Source of the DNA: Apricaphanius iberus
Taxonomy: Eukaryota; Chordata; Actinopteri; Cyprinodontiformes; Aphaniidae
Reading direction: 5' to 3'
NCBI GenBank assembly: GCA_028564705.1
Contig: JAPXFQ010002688.1
Coordinates: 1,736,001-1,800,000, forward strand
Length of the DNA: 64,000 nt
Part shown: positions 13,701 through 25,178 of the stretch, piece by piece
How the letters are laid out: each line of letters starts with the position of its first letter
How positions within the stretch are numbered: position 1 is the stretch's first letter
Made by a program: the position numbers and the translations under genes
The notes under the pieces: model-generated
Databases searched by the model: none
Seen by the model: the letters and a program-made list of their open reading frames with translations, nothing else
Told to the model about the DNA's origin: nothing

Positions 13701-16700
13701 CACTTGTGTGACCTGTGTTCACACTCAGAAACAGCACTTATGCTCACAGAGCTGTGTTGGTATCATCAATTGTCAAAGCGCGTTTTGTTTATTTGCTTTT
13801 ACAGTTCTGACACTGCTGCATGCTGAAGAAAGATGATAGAAACTTACTCTGAGTGGATAGGATTTGGGAGAACTACTGCCCCGGACAGGTTTGCAATGTC
13901 TAATATGAATGAGCTGAAAAACGCATTTATCCGGTTATGTGTGGATGGAGATTTTTTTCCTAAAGGAGCGGAGGAAAATTTTCATTAATTTTTTTCTTTT
14001 TTTAATGGCTACGTGTGGACATGCGCAGAATTGAGAAGCCATGAATTTGAGGTAGCAGTCTGAATAAACAAATGCAAATATGCCAACGCTTACAGCTATT
14101 TAGTTTGTTTGCACAACAGAAGCGGGTAAACAAGGGAGCTGAGGGGCCAGTGCAAATCAGCAGGTAGGTAAAATATTTGGTTCCCCATGTAACTGTAAAG
14201 GTACTTGCTGGTTAGAGAATAAGACCATCGTTTGTTAGTTTTAGGGAATTACACAGATTTGCGCTGGTCTAGTAGTTCTACTGACTCCTCAGCTTCATCC
14301 CTGTCTGGTCGCTTCCTTGGTCTGCATGATGCTGTTGGTGTAAGAATGTTGACGTGGGTAAGATTAAATTTGCAAGGCATTGTGCTGCAAAAAAAAAAAA
14401 TATGAATATTTATGATCTTTTAAATTTAACTTTTATTATGTGAACTTATTTGAACAGTCAAATTTAGAAGAAGCCAAAAGGAAAGAAATAATCTAAAAAG
14501 TCATAATTGCTGCCCCAAACATTAGGAAGCCACAAAAGCCTCAGTTGGGTTCATCTCTTTGTTTTTCTTTTGCTATTTTGTTTTGCACATCCCTAACCTC
14601 CTCCCTCCCAAGAACTTGCAGCCAAACACATTATCCAACAGGGTGCATTCACAGAGACCGCTGCAGCTTTCCTCTGTCATTAGCAAACATCATCAATTAT
14701 AGATCTCCTCTATCACTCCATCTCTACTGCATCCTCCTTCTCCTCCTCTCCCCCTGCACTTAAGCTTTGGATGCATGGTAGGCTCAGATTACTGATGATC
14801 GATTGTGGAGGAAAGATAGAAGTGTGAGAGACAGAAGGAGAGGAGGAGGGATGGGGAGTGTAATGCTTCTCTGGGATTGAGAATGACAACAACATCACAT
14901 GCAGCGTAGGAAAACAAAAGGAAATTTGCATGCAAAAAGTTTCAAGTATGAACTGTTCCTTTAGCAAAACAGTGATGTTTGTCTTTGAATTGTGGCAGAT
15001 ATCATTCAGGGCTTCTTTTTTTTGCACTGTGGTTGAGAATGAAATATCTACTAATATTTTACATTTGCACTGTGCACAGTTCAGAATATATGAAGAAAAC
15101 TCCCAGAAGCAAAACAACAAGATTCAAACCATCTTTGATGCACTAGAAAAAAAAGGTCAATAGTACACCAGATACTGCGAATTAAGTGATTTTTTTGTTG
15201 ATATAAATTAAGATTTTCATTCTAAGTACTAGCCTAGATATATTAGCAATTTACAGCCATGAACATATAAATAAACACAATACATCTTGGATCAAATTCT
15301 CCTGACTCACCACAATCAGTTGAGACGGTTGCTGGCTTACCTTGTCACCTGAGTCCGCGTGTTGAAGTCCAGGGAGCGCATTGACTTCAGAACCTCAATG
15401 CAACCCATGTACTACGGAGGAAAAGATCAAATGAGATGGGCCTCTGCAATGTGCATACAATCATGCTTTAATTTAGATTTAAATTGTTTAAATGAAAATA
15501 TTTTTCTGGTGCTTCCGGGAAATAATTTTTTAGAGTATTGTATCTTCCATTGTTAGACATGATAATTTCCATTTAGGTTTTATATCAAATATATGGACTA
15601 ACCATTAAAGCATACTTCTAGCACAGCGTTGTACTAATGGCTGTCAAATCAGGGCGCTAATGGCACCTTGACTAGATTAGCGTCACTGAGCTCCAGATCA
15701 CGCACAAACTGCAGCTTCTGAACCCTCTGGGGGAGATGATTATGTGTGAGGTTGTTTGATCCTGCAGGCAGTGCATGTGATAATGTCGTCTTGTCTATAT
15801 CTATGTGAGAAAAACACTTGCCAGGGACTAAAATCTGGGACATTTCTGCATGTCTGCAACAATTAATAATCAGACCGAGGAATGCATCTTATCATCTGGT
15901 TGATAGAAAAATACCAGCAAATGCGACATATCCTGCCCTCCCTCTAAACACAAAAGTAAATAATAGAATCGGGGTACTAAAGTGTCATTAAGTTTAACTT
16001 CTGATAACTCTACTGGTACAACTTTTTTTTTCATATTTTGTATTCTGACTGATTAGCTTAGTGTGTAGCTGTTTTTTTTTTAAAACAGTTCTCATGAGAA
16101 GTGCTCTCAAAAGTGATACTTTTCAGTTTATCAAACAAATAGGATAAATATTATGGAAGGTGAACTACATTACATTGTTTAGTTTCATACATTGCACTGA
16201 AAAGTAATTCATACTTTCTGAAGATTTTCACATTGTATCAAGTTCTAACCACAAACATTGTATTTTGCTGTTTTCACTGTATACATACGCACTTTTTTTT
16301 TAGAAGTACAAACCAGAAAAATGTGGCATCCATTTTCATTCAGACCCCTTGGACAAAACGTCCAATTAGTGTCAATTTAATCTCAGCACCAATTTAATTG
16401 TTCTGTGAAGGCCTTGGAATTTTGTTAGAGAACAAAAATGTACAACAATAATTGAGATCAGGGAACACAGCAGACAAATCAAGGAACAAGTAGGAAGGAA
16501 GTTTAAAGCAGGGCTTGGTTATTAAACTATAACTTAAGCTTTATAAACCTCACAATGCTCCGTACACAAACACAAAGAGTAAGCTACAACTACAAACCTA
16601 CCAAAAAAAGGTTGTCCACCTAAACATACAGACTGTGCCAGAAGAAACTTAATTAGAGAAGCAGATCCATAATCCAGACAGGAGAACTATTGGTTGAGCA

Positions 16701-19700
16701 CCAAAAAAAAAAAAAAAAAAAATCCAACTTACAATTTGCTACAAGCCAAAAAGACTGGACTCAACGAGCATTTGGAAAGGTTCTCTGGTCTTATGATTTC
16801 ATGACCAAACTTGACCTACATGCAGAGTATTCTGTATGGTGGACAATATATACACACAGATCACCCTGAAAACACCATCCCCAAGGTAAAATACAGTTGT
16901 CAGTTGATGGGAAGAGGAATGAAGTTAAATACAGTATAATCATGAACTTTACAGCCTGATTGAGGCTGCAAAAGGCTTGGGACTAAGAAAAGGTTCTCCT
17001 AAACATATAATCAGAGCAACAGATTAGAAACTATCCTTTTCATTTCACATTGTTTAAAATCCCTAAAACATATGCTAAAGTTTCCGGATGTGACATGACA
17101 GGACGCAAAATAGTATTTTTCAAGACATATTTAGGAAGTATTTCTTTGTAAGAGGCAACCATGCAGCAGAGATTAGGAGACAGAAAGAGAACTTCTGAGT
17201 CTAGATGAGCTTAATGAGCTTTGTAATCAGATTTAGGCTTGGGGGAAGTCTTCCATCAGGAAATTTGTCCTTTTTTTTCTTTTCCATTTCATCTGCTGAT
17301 GCAACAGCTCCCACGTTCACAACCCCCACCCTTTCTCTGTCACAGTTATGTTGTCCTTCTGTGCTAAAGCTCTAACGTACACATCCCATGACTAGGGACA
17401 CCGGGTTCTCAAGAAACATTCCTTAGAAACTTAATAAAACACGCATCCTCTTCTCGAACTCTCTCTTTATGATAAATCCTGGCAGCTGTATTGTTTGTTA
17501 TGTCAGAAAGTCGCAATTGATTATATGGAGGCAGTGAGAGAACAAAAAACGCAATGAATGTCGTCTAATGTTGGCTAACCAGATGAAAAACCCCAAACAG
17601 ATTCTCTTTTGAGCTCAGTCAGTGCATGCCGTGCCTTGTCTGCATAGGAGTAAAATATTTTTTTGGGGGGAAACTGCATAGGTCAAATTATAGAAGAGCA
17701 AGACTGAAAGAGACTGAAAGAAAAACTGCAATGAAACAGAATACAAAGAGTTTAATATATGTGTAATAATAATAGCTGCTCTGCCAGCTGCATTGCTTGT
17801 TTTAATGGCTGCTGCAGTGCTCTGGCTAACAGAGATGGCAGATGCAGGGGAGACGAAGCATGTGGGACGCCTTTGTGGACACCCGGAAGATATAAACACA
17901 TTACTAAGAAACTCATATGTCTGAAAAGGAGAGAAGTAGCGGTCTGTGAATGACTGGCTCTAAATCTGCAAACAGAAACAGAGAAAGAGATATGCTCACC
18001 ATGATGAATAAAGTGCAGCACAAATTCACTGTCCCTCTGAAACTAATGCATGCAGCAAAATGCTCCTCCCTGCATGGATTTACCACTGAATTGCACATAC
18101 AGGAGTAGAAAAATCCTGTTATTTTCTAAGCTGCCCCTCGCGAGGACTGTATCACGCTTACGGGCCAAAAACACCAACCTCTTAGAAACAGTCGGATTAT
18201 TAACAGAGACATTTATCAAAAAATATATATATTTTTGAAAATAGCCATCACAATGAAACTCAAAAAGCAACAAAATTATGATGAGAAGTCACTTTTACAT
18301 AATATTCTGATCTCTTCTGCTACTGAGCCAATTGCCTCGTCCTCTTCACATGATGCAAATGACTGAGGTTAGATGTAATTAAATATAGGATTGAATGGGG
18401 CTCGTATAATGTCATTAGAAAATGCACTCGGGCCCCCAGACTGCAGTAATCAAGAGCTGTGTCATTAAGTTTGAGGATGTGGGGGAGGGAGCAGAGGTGA
18501 ACAATCATCAGGGAAGACACCATGGGGAGATGAATGATAAACAAGACTCATAAGCATTCAGATATCTCCGATTTATTGGATTGAGCATTTAACAATTGCT
18601 TTATGTACCCAGATTTTATTTATTATTCATAAAAAACAACAGTGTTCTATAATTTCTAAAGGTTATCTTTATTCTCCCCTAAGCAAAAAACTGCTCACTA
18701 GTATCCACGATTATTAGAAGCAGATAAAAGATAGAATTCACGCAAATAATCATATCTGCTGCACAGATAATTATAAACAGGCTCAAATCCACACAAAGAG
18801 AACCACTCCCACAGAGAGAGCTCACAATCAGGCAGATTACATGGTCCATAAACACAGTTTTTCTTTTAAATACAATGTGACACAAGTCATGTTTACTTAA
18901 AAGTGTGGTTGAACAACAGTTTCCACAGTCAGCAAACATCATTTCATGGTTTCTTTTTCTCCACCCTGACGCCTGAGAGCAGTCATGATACAAATTCTTA
19001 ACCAGCAACACCAGACCGTCTATCTGGATGAAATTATGTATTCCCTCGGCACTGCCACATGAGCTGCATAACAAACTCCCTGCTGTTGAGATGATTTTGT
19101 TTGTTTCTTTTACATTCTGATGAATAAAAGTTGAACATTTGCAGCCTCAATATTCTCCTCTTCCTACTGTAGTCTTTCATTAGAGATGTACAGTATTAAT
19201 AGATCAACAGGTAAAGATGCTTTGATGCATAAATGGGAACTCAATCTATATCGCCTAAACAGATTAGTGTATCACTTGGTTTAACCGTTAACTGGCTGCC
19301 TAATTTGCTTTTTTTTTTTAGAAACCTACTTTTAAATGTACTTACCCTAACAATGTAAGAAGCTCCTTGTCCCACAATCTTCTTGTCAGGGTGCAGCCAG
19401 CCCTGAGAGGGTTTGTGGATGAAGCTTCCCTTTGCATGGAGGTCCTCTCCTCCCAGCCACATGCCGTCCACCCTTGTCCTGCGGTTAATTCCTGATCTGG
19501 AGCTACTTGAGACACCAGGGCTCACCATGACCTCTGCTGCAACTCCAAATCCATGTCCTCCTGGACTGCCAGAGGTTGCAGCTGCTGCTGCCCGCTGCCC
19601 TCGAATGGCCTGTAGGGAACAGGGGGTGACACAGACAGGGTCACAGGAGTTAAGTACGGCCGCAAGACTGGCCACAGGGCCACTGGCTGCGCTTGCCCCA

Positions 19701-20101
19701 CTGGTCCTGTTTGATGATGATGAAGAAGAGACTGAGGCCTGGGAAGAGGCTGCCTTGGTTGAATCCTTGCTAGAGTTAGAGCTGGACGGACTCCTGCTGA
19801 GCAAGGAGTTGGAGAACTTCCATTGGGGCATCTTGGGGATGAGCATACAAAAGGTTGTGGTGGCCTCCTGCTCCCCATCCATGCAGGGGGAGTCTGCCAG
19901 GGCTGCAGCCCCTACGGAGGAGGAGGAGGACCTGGCACTGGGATCCAGAGGAGGCAATGGAGGCAGGGGGAGACTCTGTGCGGAGGAAGATACCACCGGT
20001 GTGGCTACGACTTTGCTGCTCATGGCTAAGCTCTGCATCAGGTCGTCGGAGGAGGTTACGGACTCGTTGCGAAAGCGGTCATACTTTGGCTTAAGGAGCA
20101 T
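1143..20101 (-). CDS. shc2: Shc2-type phosphotyrosine adaptor protein (12 coding exons, complete)
   Basis: Cytoplasmic adaptor that binds phosphorylated receptors and passes the signal to Grb2/Ras. Coding exons, first to last: 19346-20101, 15341-15411, 9340-9400, 8994-9113, 7366-7419, 7123-7174, 6891-7017, 6188-6368, 4294-4387, 1843-2010, 1394-1731, 1143-1271. All have AG/GT borders and compatible phases and give 716 codons plus TGA. The start opens [17 protein letters not shown], the family's usual N-terminus; a Ser/Ala-rich stretch of about 220 residues follows. The PTB domain spans about residues 240-402; K365, R371 and F394 match SHC1 K169, R175 and F198. CH1 carries the Grb2-site tyrosines Y434/Y435 (HDYYNSIPG) and Y526 (EEHQYVNT) and the adaptin-binding DLFDM (557-561). 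The SH2 domain starts at W621, with FLVRES at 641-646 and phosphate-binding R644. IHKPx[15 protein letters not shown] and [14 protein letters not shown] fit SHC2 better than SHC1, SHC3 or SHC4. It is longer than human SHC2 (582 aa, from memory), mainly through the N-terminus. Confidence 0.95.
2540..4240 (+). mobile_element. Degraded Tc1/mariner element(s) in a shc2 intron
   Basis: Segments such as CATTTCTAAAGCTATGGGACTTCAG and GGAGAACCTTCCAAGGAGT match the DNA-binding part of a common fish Tc1 lineage. Later pieces (GAAGGAGAAACTTGAGG, GCACTGGCAAGTCCACTTTG, GGAGGTTGTTGCCACCAAG and GGGGGGGCAAATACATTTTCACA) resemble its middle and 3' end. Heavily mutated and non-coding. CCCTGCAAGGATAAGG near 4120 belongs to a separate dispersed fish repeat. 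Confidence 0.5.
4666..6134 (-). mobile_element. Tc1-family transposon with long terminal inverted repeats
   Basis: Bounded by TA on both sides (4664-4665 and 6135-6136). The ends are mirror copies: CACTCAACAAAAAT at 4666 and ATTTTTGTTGAGTG ending at 6134. The inverted repeats run about 220-230 bases (4666-4896 and 5914-6134) with few differences. TA duplication and the DDE transposase relic place it in Tc1/mariner. It sits inside shc2, 53 bases from the donor of the exon that encodes the YYN tyrosines. Confidence 0.93.
5036..5925 (-). pseudogene. Broken Tc1 transposase
   Basis: Minus-strand frames read TDESRFTLF and [14 protein letters not shown] (first catalytic Asp), then after a stop and frameshift near 5320-5400 FQQDNARP (second Asp) and [16 protein letters not shown] (Glu region). 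The N-terminal paired-type DNA-binding part is missing or scrambled and the usual His after NARP is Leu, so the enzyme is dead. Confidence 0.88.
6369..6890. other. shc2 intron, no feature seen
   Basis: AT-rich intron; I see no exon, repeat family or strong motif. Confidence 0.6.
7686..7746. repeat. (AATC)n microsatellite
   Basis: About fifteen AATC units with one interruption, inside a shc2 intron. Confidence 0.93.
8362..8766. mobile_element. Non-autonomous inverted-repeat element (MITE)
   Basis: The left end GGTGCGTTCAGACTGCAGGC and the reverse complement of the right end GGTACGTTCAGACCGCAAGC match closely, and the match continues as CTTTGTCAG, about 36 bases in all. The interior is GC-richer than the surroundings and has no open frame. 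I could not define a target duplication, so the superfamily is open. Confidence 0.75.
9401..10600. other. shc2 intron 2, proximal part
   Basis: No exon or clear repeat apart from a G-run near 10050-10068 and CCATCTATCCGCTAAGGGTCA near 9870, a fragment of a dispersed fish repeat. Confidence 0.4.
10628..10860 (+). mobile_element. tRNA-derived SINE
   Basis: Starts with a tRNA-like head: A-box-like TGGCTCAGTGG (10639-10649) and B-box-like GGTTTGATTCC (10684-10694), the internal promoter of RNA polymerase III. A tRNA-unrelated body follows, then the tail AAAGCGCTATATAAGTTCAG. The same element recurs in opposite orientation at 52845-53087. It is not a functional tRNA gene: the cloverleaf does not close. 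Confidence 0.85.
10915..10922. repeat. Target-site duplication, left copy (GCAGTGAA)
   Basis: Identical to bases 11604-11611 at the other side of the adjoining hAT-type element; eight bases is the hAT size. Confidence 0.88.
10923..11603. mobile_element. Non-autonomous hAT element
   Basis: Begins CAGTGTTGGGAGTAAT and ends in CCCAACACTG, a 10-base inverted terminal match, with subterminal TAATGCATTAC and ATTACATTTTT-type repeats. It is flanked by a perfect 8-base duplication GCAGTGAA. CA..TG ends and 8-base duplications are hAT hallmarks. No transposase frame, so it would have depended on a partner. Confidence 0.9.
11604..11611. repeat. Target-site duplication, right copy (GCAGTGAA)
   Basis: Perfect partner of bases 10915-10922. 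Confidence 0.88.
11860..13200. other. Possible old DNA-transposon debris in shc2 intron 2
   Basis: Stretches of GCGC-containing sequence (ACCTGCGCCAAATG near 12015, AGGACTTTGCGCCTGC near 12200, TTCTGCGCCTGGAATG near 12978, GGAAGCGCAACCCATTG near 13155) differ from the AT-rich surroundings and look like a decayed repeat. Ends and duplication were not found. Confidence 0.25.
13478..14021. mobile_element. Non-autonomous inverted-repeat element (MITE)
   Basis: Perfect 15-base terminal inverted repeat: TGTCCACACGTAGCC at the left and GGCTACGTGTGGACA at the right. Non-coding interior of about 540 bases. The ACACG core resembles the element at 40800-41397, but they are not copies of each other. Confidence 0.75.
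14022..15340. other. shc2 intron 2, distal part
   Basis: I see no exon. The minus frame of 135 codons at 14713-15120 is low-complexity, without a family signature or splice context. Confidence 0.4.
16180..17060 (+). mobile_element. Degraded Tc1/mariner element in shc2 intron 1
   Basis: Order of recognisable pieces follows a common fish Tc1 lineage: AACTACAAACCTACCAA, CCACCTAAACATACAGACTG, GATCACCCTGAAAACACCAT, GTTGATGGGAAGAGGAATG and GGCTTGGGACTAAGAAAAGG. An A-tract (16701-16720) interrupts it. All frames are broken. Confidence 0.65.
18300..18560. promoter_or_regulatory. Candidate regulatory element in shc2 intron 1
   Basis: Non-repetitive block without coding potential holding a perfect POU octamer ATGCAAAT (18353-18360), a homeodomain core TAATTA (18376-18381) and two GTCATTA motifs. 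Clustered sites in otherwise unique sequence suggest an enhancer, but conservation could not be tested here. Confidence 0.25.
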
Positions 20102-20570
20102 GCCCGGAGGAGCCGCCTGAAGCAGGAGCTCAGAGAGGGGATAACTTTCAGAGGATGGAAGGGAGAAGGGGAAGGGGAGGGGGAGGGAGGGAGCAATGGA
20201 AGAGGAAGAGTAAACAAAAGAAATAAAATTTCCCAGAAGGCGTCTTATATCCTTGTCAAAGTCAACTCAGCGATGTGTGCACCTCCGCCACTCAGACACC
20301 GTCCCGCTCTCATGCTGCTGCTGCTGCTGCTCTCCTCCTGATCTGAGCAGGCCAGCTTCCTCTCACTGCCTGAGGAGAGATAGCTTGTGCGCTTTCGAGT
20401 GTCTCTCCTTCGTTGATGATGTCATTGGCCTGTGAGTCCTGCCCTGCCCAGCTGCTCTCAGACTGTACACATGCTTTAACCTCCCTCCTCCGAGACACAC
20501 ACATACACATTCTGCAGATCACCTGCACTTCTGCAAAAATTGCGTAGAGAATGGACATCTGATGCCCTGC
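20102..20570 (-). promoter_or_regulatory. Probable shc2 5' UTR and promoter region
   Basis: Directly upstream of the shc2 ATG the sequence becomes purine/pyrimidine-rich and GC-rich, with (CTG)n at 20313-20331 and (ATC)n at 20571-20600. No TATA box is obvious. Position and composition suggest the promoter; the start site is not resolved. Confidence 0.35.
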
Positions 20571-21379
20571 ATCATCATCATCATCATCATCGTCATCATC
20601 AAAGGATCCATGTCATTGCTAACAAGATGATAAAAATTCAATATTTTGTTGTTCTTATAATACTTGGGCTGGAGAAGATGGGAATGAATATTATTTCACT
20701 GTGTTAACATGCAATCAACAAAATGATTATCCTTACATAAATCCATAATAAGACTAAATATTTAAGCAAAGACCACACAAATATACAATGGAAAATATGT
20801 GGCTGTTAACCTGTTCATTTCAAAAAGTAAAAATCTACCCCTTGCACTAACAGATATATGAACAAGGCTCATCCAATTAGTTGAAGTGAATTTTGTATGA
20901 GTCAGCACTATCTCATTTCACACAAGCTACATAAAAGCAACTAACAAAAGGAACAATGGAGTCACCACCCTAAAGGATGATACATTTGACAACAGCCACC
21001 CTTTTCCATCTGCATGGATTGTCTTTCCCTCCACCCTCTCATCCAACCCTCCAGGGAGCAATCAGGCATCTCAAAGTGACCCTTTTAGCTCTTTACTTGC
21101 ACCTTCCCCAGTGTGTTGTTCTAATTCCCTGCCATTTCTACTCTCTGTTCTACTCTTTCATGTTCAGTGGGGGTCTACTCAATAACCCATAACATTATGT
21201 CCAGTCAAGGAATAACCAAAAACATCTGTGGCTGCCCCTGGGTGTGTACTGTAATATTGGGATTATTGCCACCTTTAGCTTTCTTAAAATGGAATCAGAT
21301 ATGTATTGGGATAGTTTGGATGTTTGAGATAAATTTCAGCACCTAATCATGTTATCAGGATGGAGCTGGGGGAAGCTAC

Positions 21380-22580
21380 TTCTGTATTAAGGTTCTGTTC
21401 CTGTATAGTGGAGTTTGATTGGTTGCCAAAATTGTTCAGCTTTTGATTTGTTTAGTCACTATCTGGATTTAACTAAGCAAATAGGTACCAGCCTCCTATA
21501 TAATTACAGCATGGGCGATTAACTTTCAGCTGGCAACAAGATATTGGTTCTGGAAAAGATGTTAGTGTGTTTGAGAAGGGTCAAATCATTGGCATTCATC
21601 AGGCAGAGATACCTATGAGATTGCAGAAACTACTACAATCGGGTTAAGAACTGTCCAACGCATTATTAAAATGTGGAAGGATAGTGGAGAGCCATTGTCT
21701 TCGAGGAGGGAATGTGGCCAGAAAAAAATCATGATTAATCATGATCGGCGATCACTTGAAGGTCTGGTGAAATTAAATTGAAGACAAACAACAGAAGAAC
21801 TCAGGTCTATGTTTAATAGTGGAAGTAAAAGTATTTTCACATGCATAATGCAAAGGGAACTAAATGGATTGGGACTGAACAGCTATGTAGCTGTAAGAAA
21901 ACCACTAACTCAGTTTGAAATGGAGCATACGGATTGGACTCTGGAGCAATGGAAGAAGGTAATGTGGTCTGATGAGTCCAGATTTACCCTGTTCCAGCAA
22001 AACATGCACATCAGTGTAGGAAGAAAGGTAGATGAAGTGATGTACCTATCAGTGATGTACCTATCATGCCTAGTGCCTAATGTAAAAGCCTGTGGGGGCA
22101 GTACCATGATCTTGGGTCGCTGCAGTTGGTCAGGTCTAAGTTCAGCAACAGTATGTGCACCAAGAATGAAGTCAGCTGACTACCTGAATATACTGAATGA
22201 CCAGGTTATTTTTTATCTTACTTGATGGCATGGGCATTTTCCAAAATGACAATGCCAGGATTCATCGGGCTGAAATTGTGAAAGAGTGGTTCTAGGAGCA
22301 TGAGACATAATTTTCACACATGGATCGGCCACAACAGAGTCCAAAGGATTTTTTGGGATGTGTTGGAGAAGGCTTTGATCACCATTCCACCATCATCAAT
22401 GCAAGATTTCTGAGAAAATTTAATGCAACACAGGGATGGAAATAAATCTTGTGACAATGCAGAAGCTTATCGAAACAATCCCACAACGAATGTGTGTAAT
22501 CAAAGCTAAATGCGGTCCAGCAAAATATTAAGAGTGCGCGCTTTTTTTCTGCAGCAATTCTTTTTTGGCCAGGCTGTGTA
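21380..22580 (+). mobile_element. Degraded Tc1/mariner element between shc2 and cks
   Basis: Plus-strand remnants include TTCAGCTGGCAACAAGATATTGG, a frame reading [17 protein letters not shown] (first catalytic Asp), GGSTMILGRCSWSG, and NDQVIFYLT before a stop, then PNQ-type debris. The right end TTTTTGGCCAGGCTGTGTA resembles a Tc1 terminus. The left terminus is not clear. The remaining spacer (20600-21380 and 22580-24400) shows no gene. Confidence 0.75.
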
Positions 22581-24401
22581 TGTGTGATTTTATTAATTCT
22601 GATTATGTGAGAGAATGCGACTAGTGGTTTATCAATCCTTTTATTGGTGTGAGTGAGAGGGAAACATACATCATATCCTGGATTTGAACCTCATACGAAT
22701 GCATGGCCTTTAGAGAACAAGGGTCAACACAATCAAAGAAGTTAAACAAGATCTATGTCATATTTTCTTTTAATTTAATACTAGAATAATACATAATCAG
22801 TTTTTTAGCTTTGATATGATTTCCTAGATTGAAGAAACAAAACAGCTGCATCATTTCATCTTCTTACAATTTACTTGATCTTCTTCTATGGCCCATTTTT
22901 GTGTTCCCATATCATAAACCAGCATCAATAGAACAGTTACAATTTTTGTAGTCAGGATTCTGTTAGAAGGTTATGAGCAGGCAATATCTCACTTGCATCA
23001 GATAACTCTCTTAGTTGATGAAACATATATTAGTTTTCCAACTAATGTGTCATTGTGGCGTGTCGTTAGTCACCTGACCCATCTGAGCTCAGCCTAGTGT
23101 TTACTCCTTTTGTTTTATGTGAAATGTGTACGAGTGTGTGTGTGTCTGTGTGTATCCGTGTGTGCGTACCTTATGTACCTGACTCATCTGAGCTCTACCT
23201 ATGGTCTTACGCTGCGCACACCATGTGCGACAGACCAACTATGTGCCATAAACATTTAAACTGTCTCCATATTTGTGTTACATTATTTCCTGTTTCATTT
23301 TCAGGACATCGATTAGTGTTCACTGTTTTTACAGTGCTTTACAAATAAAGCTGGGTTGGCTTTTATAATTTCTTACATACAGGTCTATGGGTATTCATCT
23401 AAATGCATTTTTAATCTGTTATCTGTAGAGTTTTAAAGATCAGCAATAAAGATGAACTATTTTCCCTGTGGTTTTAACAAGTCACGGCTTCATTGGTTCC
23501 CTAAATGGTTGCAAGGAAAGGTGTAAAAACACAAACATATCTTCTGTGTTATAAGTTACAATTACTAAAACGTTCTTAGAAAAATCCATATAACACATTA
23601 GGAACCATACCATAAAAAAAATATGCAAACTAATGGATACCACTTATATACACCTCAGTCAAATGGTATTGTTTTCAACTGACAATTTCCTATTAATACT
23701 TTTCTATTATTTCTATTAATCGTTGTTCTATTAATAATAAAACTGTTAGTTATTTACTCAGATTATTACTGTCTGCTACTAAAATGTTCATGTAAAAAGT
23801 CATGTGAAAATTATTCGTGTGATAAAAGAAGCAAATGAAACCTGCACTGTACTTTTTCACAAAACTGTATAAATGGTAGAACATATTTTAGGATGTTATA
23901 AGATTTAAAAACATTTACCTCAGGATGGAAAAAGATCAGCAACTTCTAGCTGAAAGAAATGTGATGCAAGGAGTTCTTCAGCATTCAACTGCTACAGCTT
24001 TCCCTGGAAGAAAGAAACGCTTCATTTATGTGATGGATAACAGTTAAAACACAAAAAAATTGCTTACCTTTCCTTAAACAGACAGTCACTTCTTTTTTGT
24101 TTGCTGCTTAGTCATAAAGTTACTGATCAACCAGATGTAATCAAAGTATGTTGACTTATGCAACAACAGCCAACATTTCTGCACATTTTTCCTCATTTTC
24201 CAAGAAAAATAGAAACATAGACTACACAGATAGTAAGAAAGACGTCGTGTCTTATCCTTATTAAATTCAGTGAGGAATCTGAACAATTATATTATATACA
24301 GTCATTCCTATGCAAAAGGAAACTATTTGTACTTACAAAAAATTATGTATAGTAATTGAATTTCACATTGATCATCTGTGCTGCGTATTTAACAGCATTA
24401 T

Positions 24402-24402
<1 letters not shown>

Positions 24403-24478
<76 letters not shown>
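24403..24478. repeat. (GATA)n microsatellite
   Basis: About nineteen uninterrupted GATA/TAGA units. Confidence 0.95.
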
Positions 24479-25020
24479 TAAATTGTATGAATTATTAGAT
24501 TTTACAGTTACAGTTTTCTCTGCTTGTATCTCATAAATAAACATTTTTGCTTAAATGGGACATTTTCGCACCGGAGTCTGCTGCGTAGTTTTGCCTATGG
24601 ATTTCACTTAACCTTTGCTTTCCTGTTCTTTTTATGTCAATTTTGCTTCTTTGGACAAGGCGGAAATCACACTTTGGTTTTGAACCTCATTGCGAAATCT
24701 GCGTGTAGCTACAGTATGCTTCACTTGTTTACAAGTCAATGTTGTTTGATTCCTGAAATCCAGAGATGAAAAGAGACCAAAGAGTCAACTTCCCGCTTTC
24801 CGCTTGCCCAACTCCTACTATGAACTAATGTCAAAATAACATAAGGGTATACAAAATATATGCTGCCAACTTATCCTACAAGATAGAAAAAAATATAAAA
24901 GTTCATATTTGTGTTATTTGACTGAAAAATAAATCACCTATTGCAACTTTTTTTAATATTAGATTTTTTTGTTTTTAATATTCGAGTGTGTCATCTTCTT
25001 TTATTTAGACGACCCCTCTG

Positions 25021-25178
25021 AGGCCACGTGCTGCCGTCTGGCCAATCAGCAGGAAGCGGGTAACGGTCGGAATTTGAATTGTTTTTGGAAACAGCGGCAG
25101 ATGACAGCAGGTTGTTAACGCTCCTGAATAACGCAACCCAGTTTTTTGTTCGGGAAACCGAAATATAAGTTATATAAC
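25021..25178 (+). promoter_or_regulatory. Putative cell-cycle promoter of the cks gene
   Basis: Within 160 bases of the ATG lie an E-box CACGTG (25025-25030), a CCAAT box in GCCAATCAG (25041-25049) and TTTGAA (25073-25078). TTTGAA matches the CHR element of cell-cycle genes. CCAAT about 30 bases before a CHR is the usual layout of promoters controlled by NF-Y and DREAM/MuvB, and mammalian CKS genes peak in G2/M. The motifs are seen directly; their use is inferred. Confidence 0.5.

Noticed and set aside
14713..15120. 135-codon minus frame in shc2 intron 2
   Set aside because: Low-complexity, hydrophobic and unsupported by splice sites or family motifs.
19413..20120. 235-codon plus-strand open frame
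   Set aside because: Antisense shadow of shc2 exon 1; low-complexity Leu/Glu/Gly composition mirrors Ser/Ala codons.
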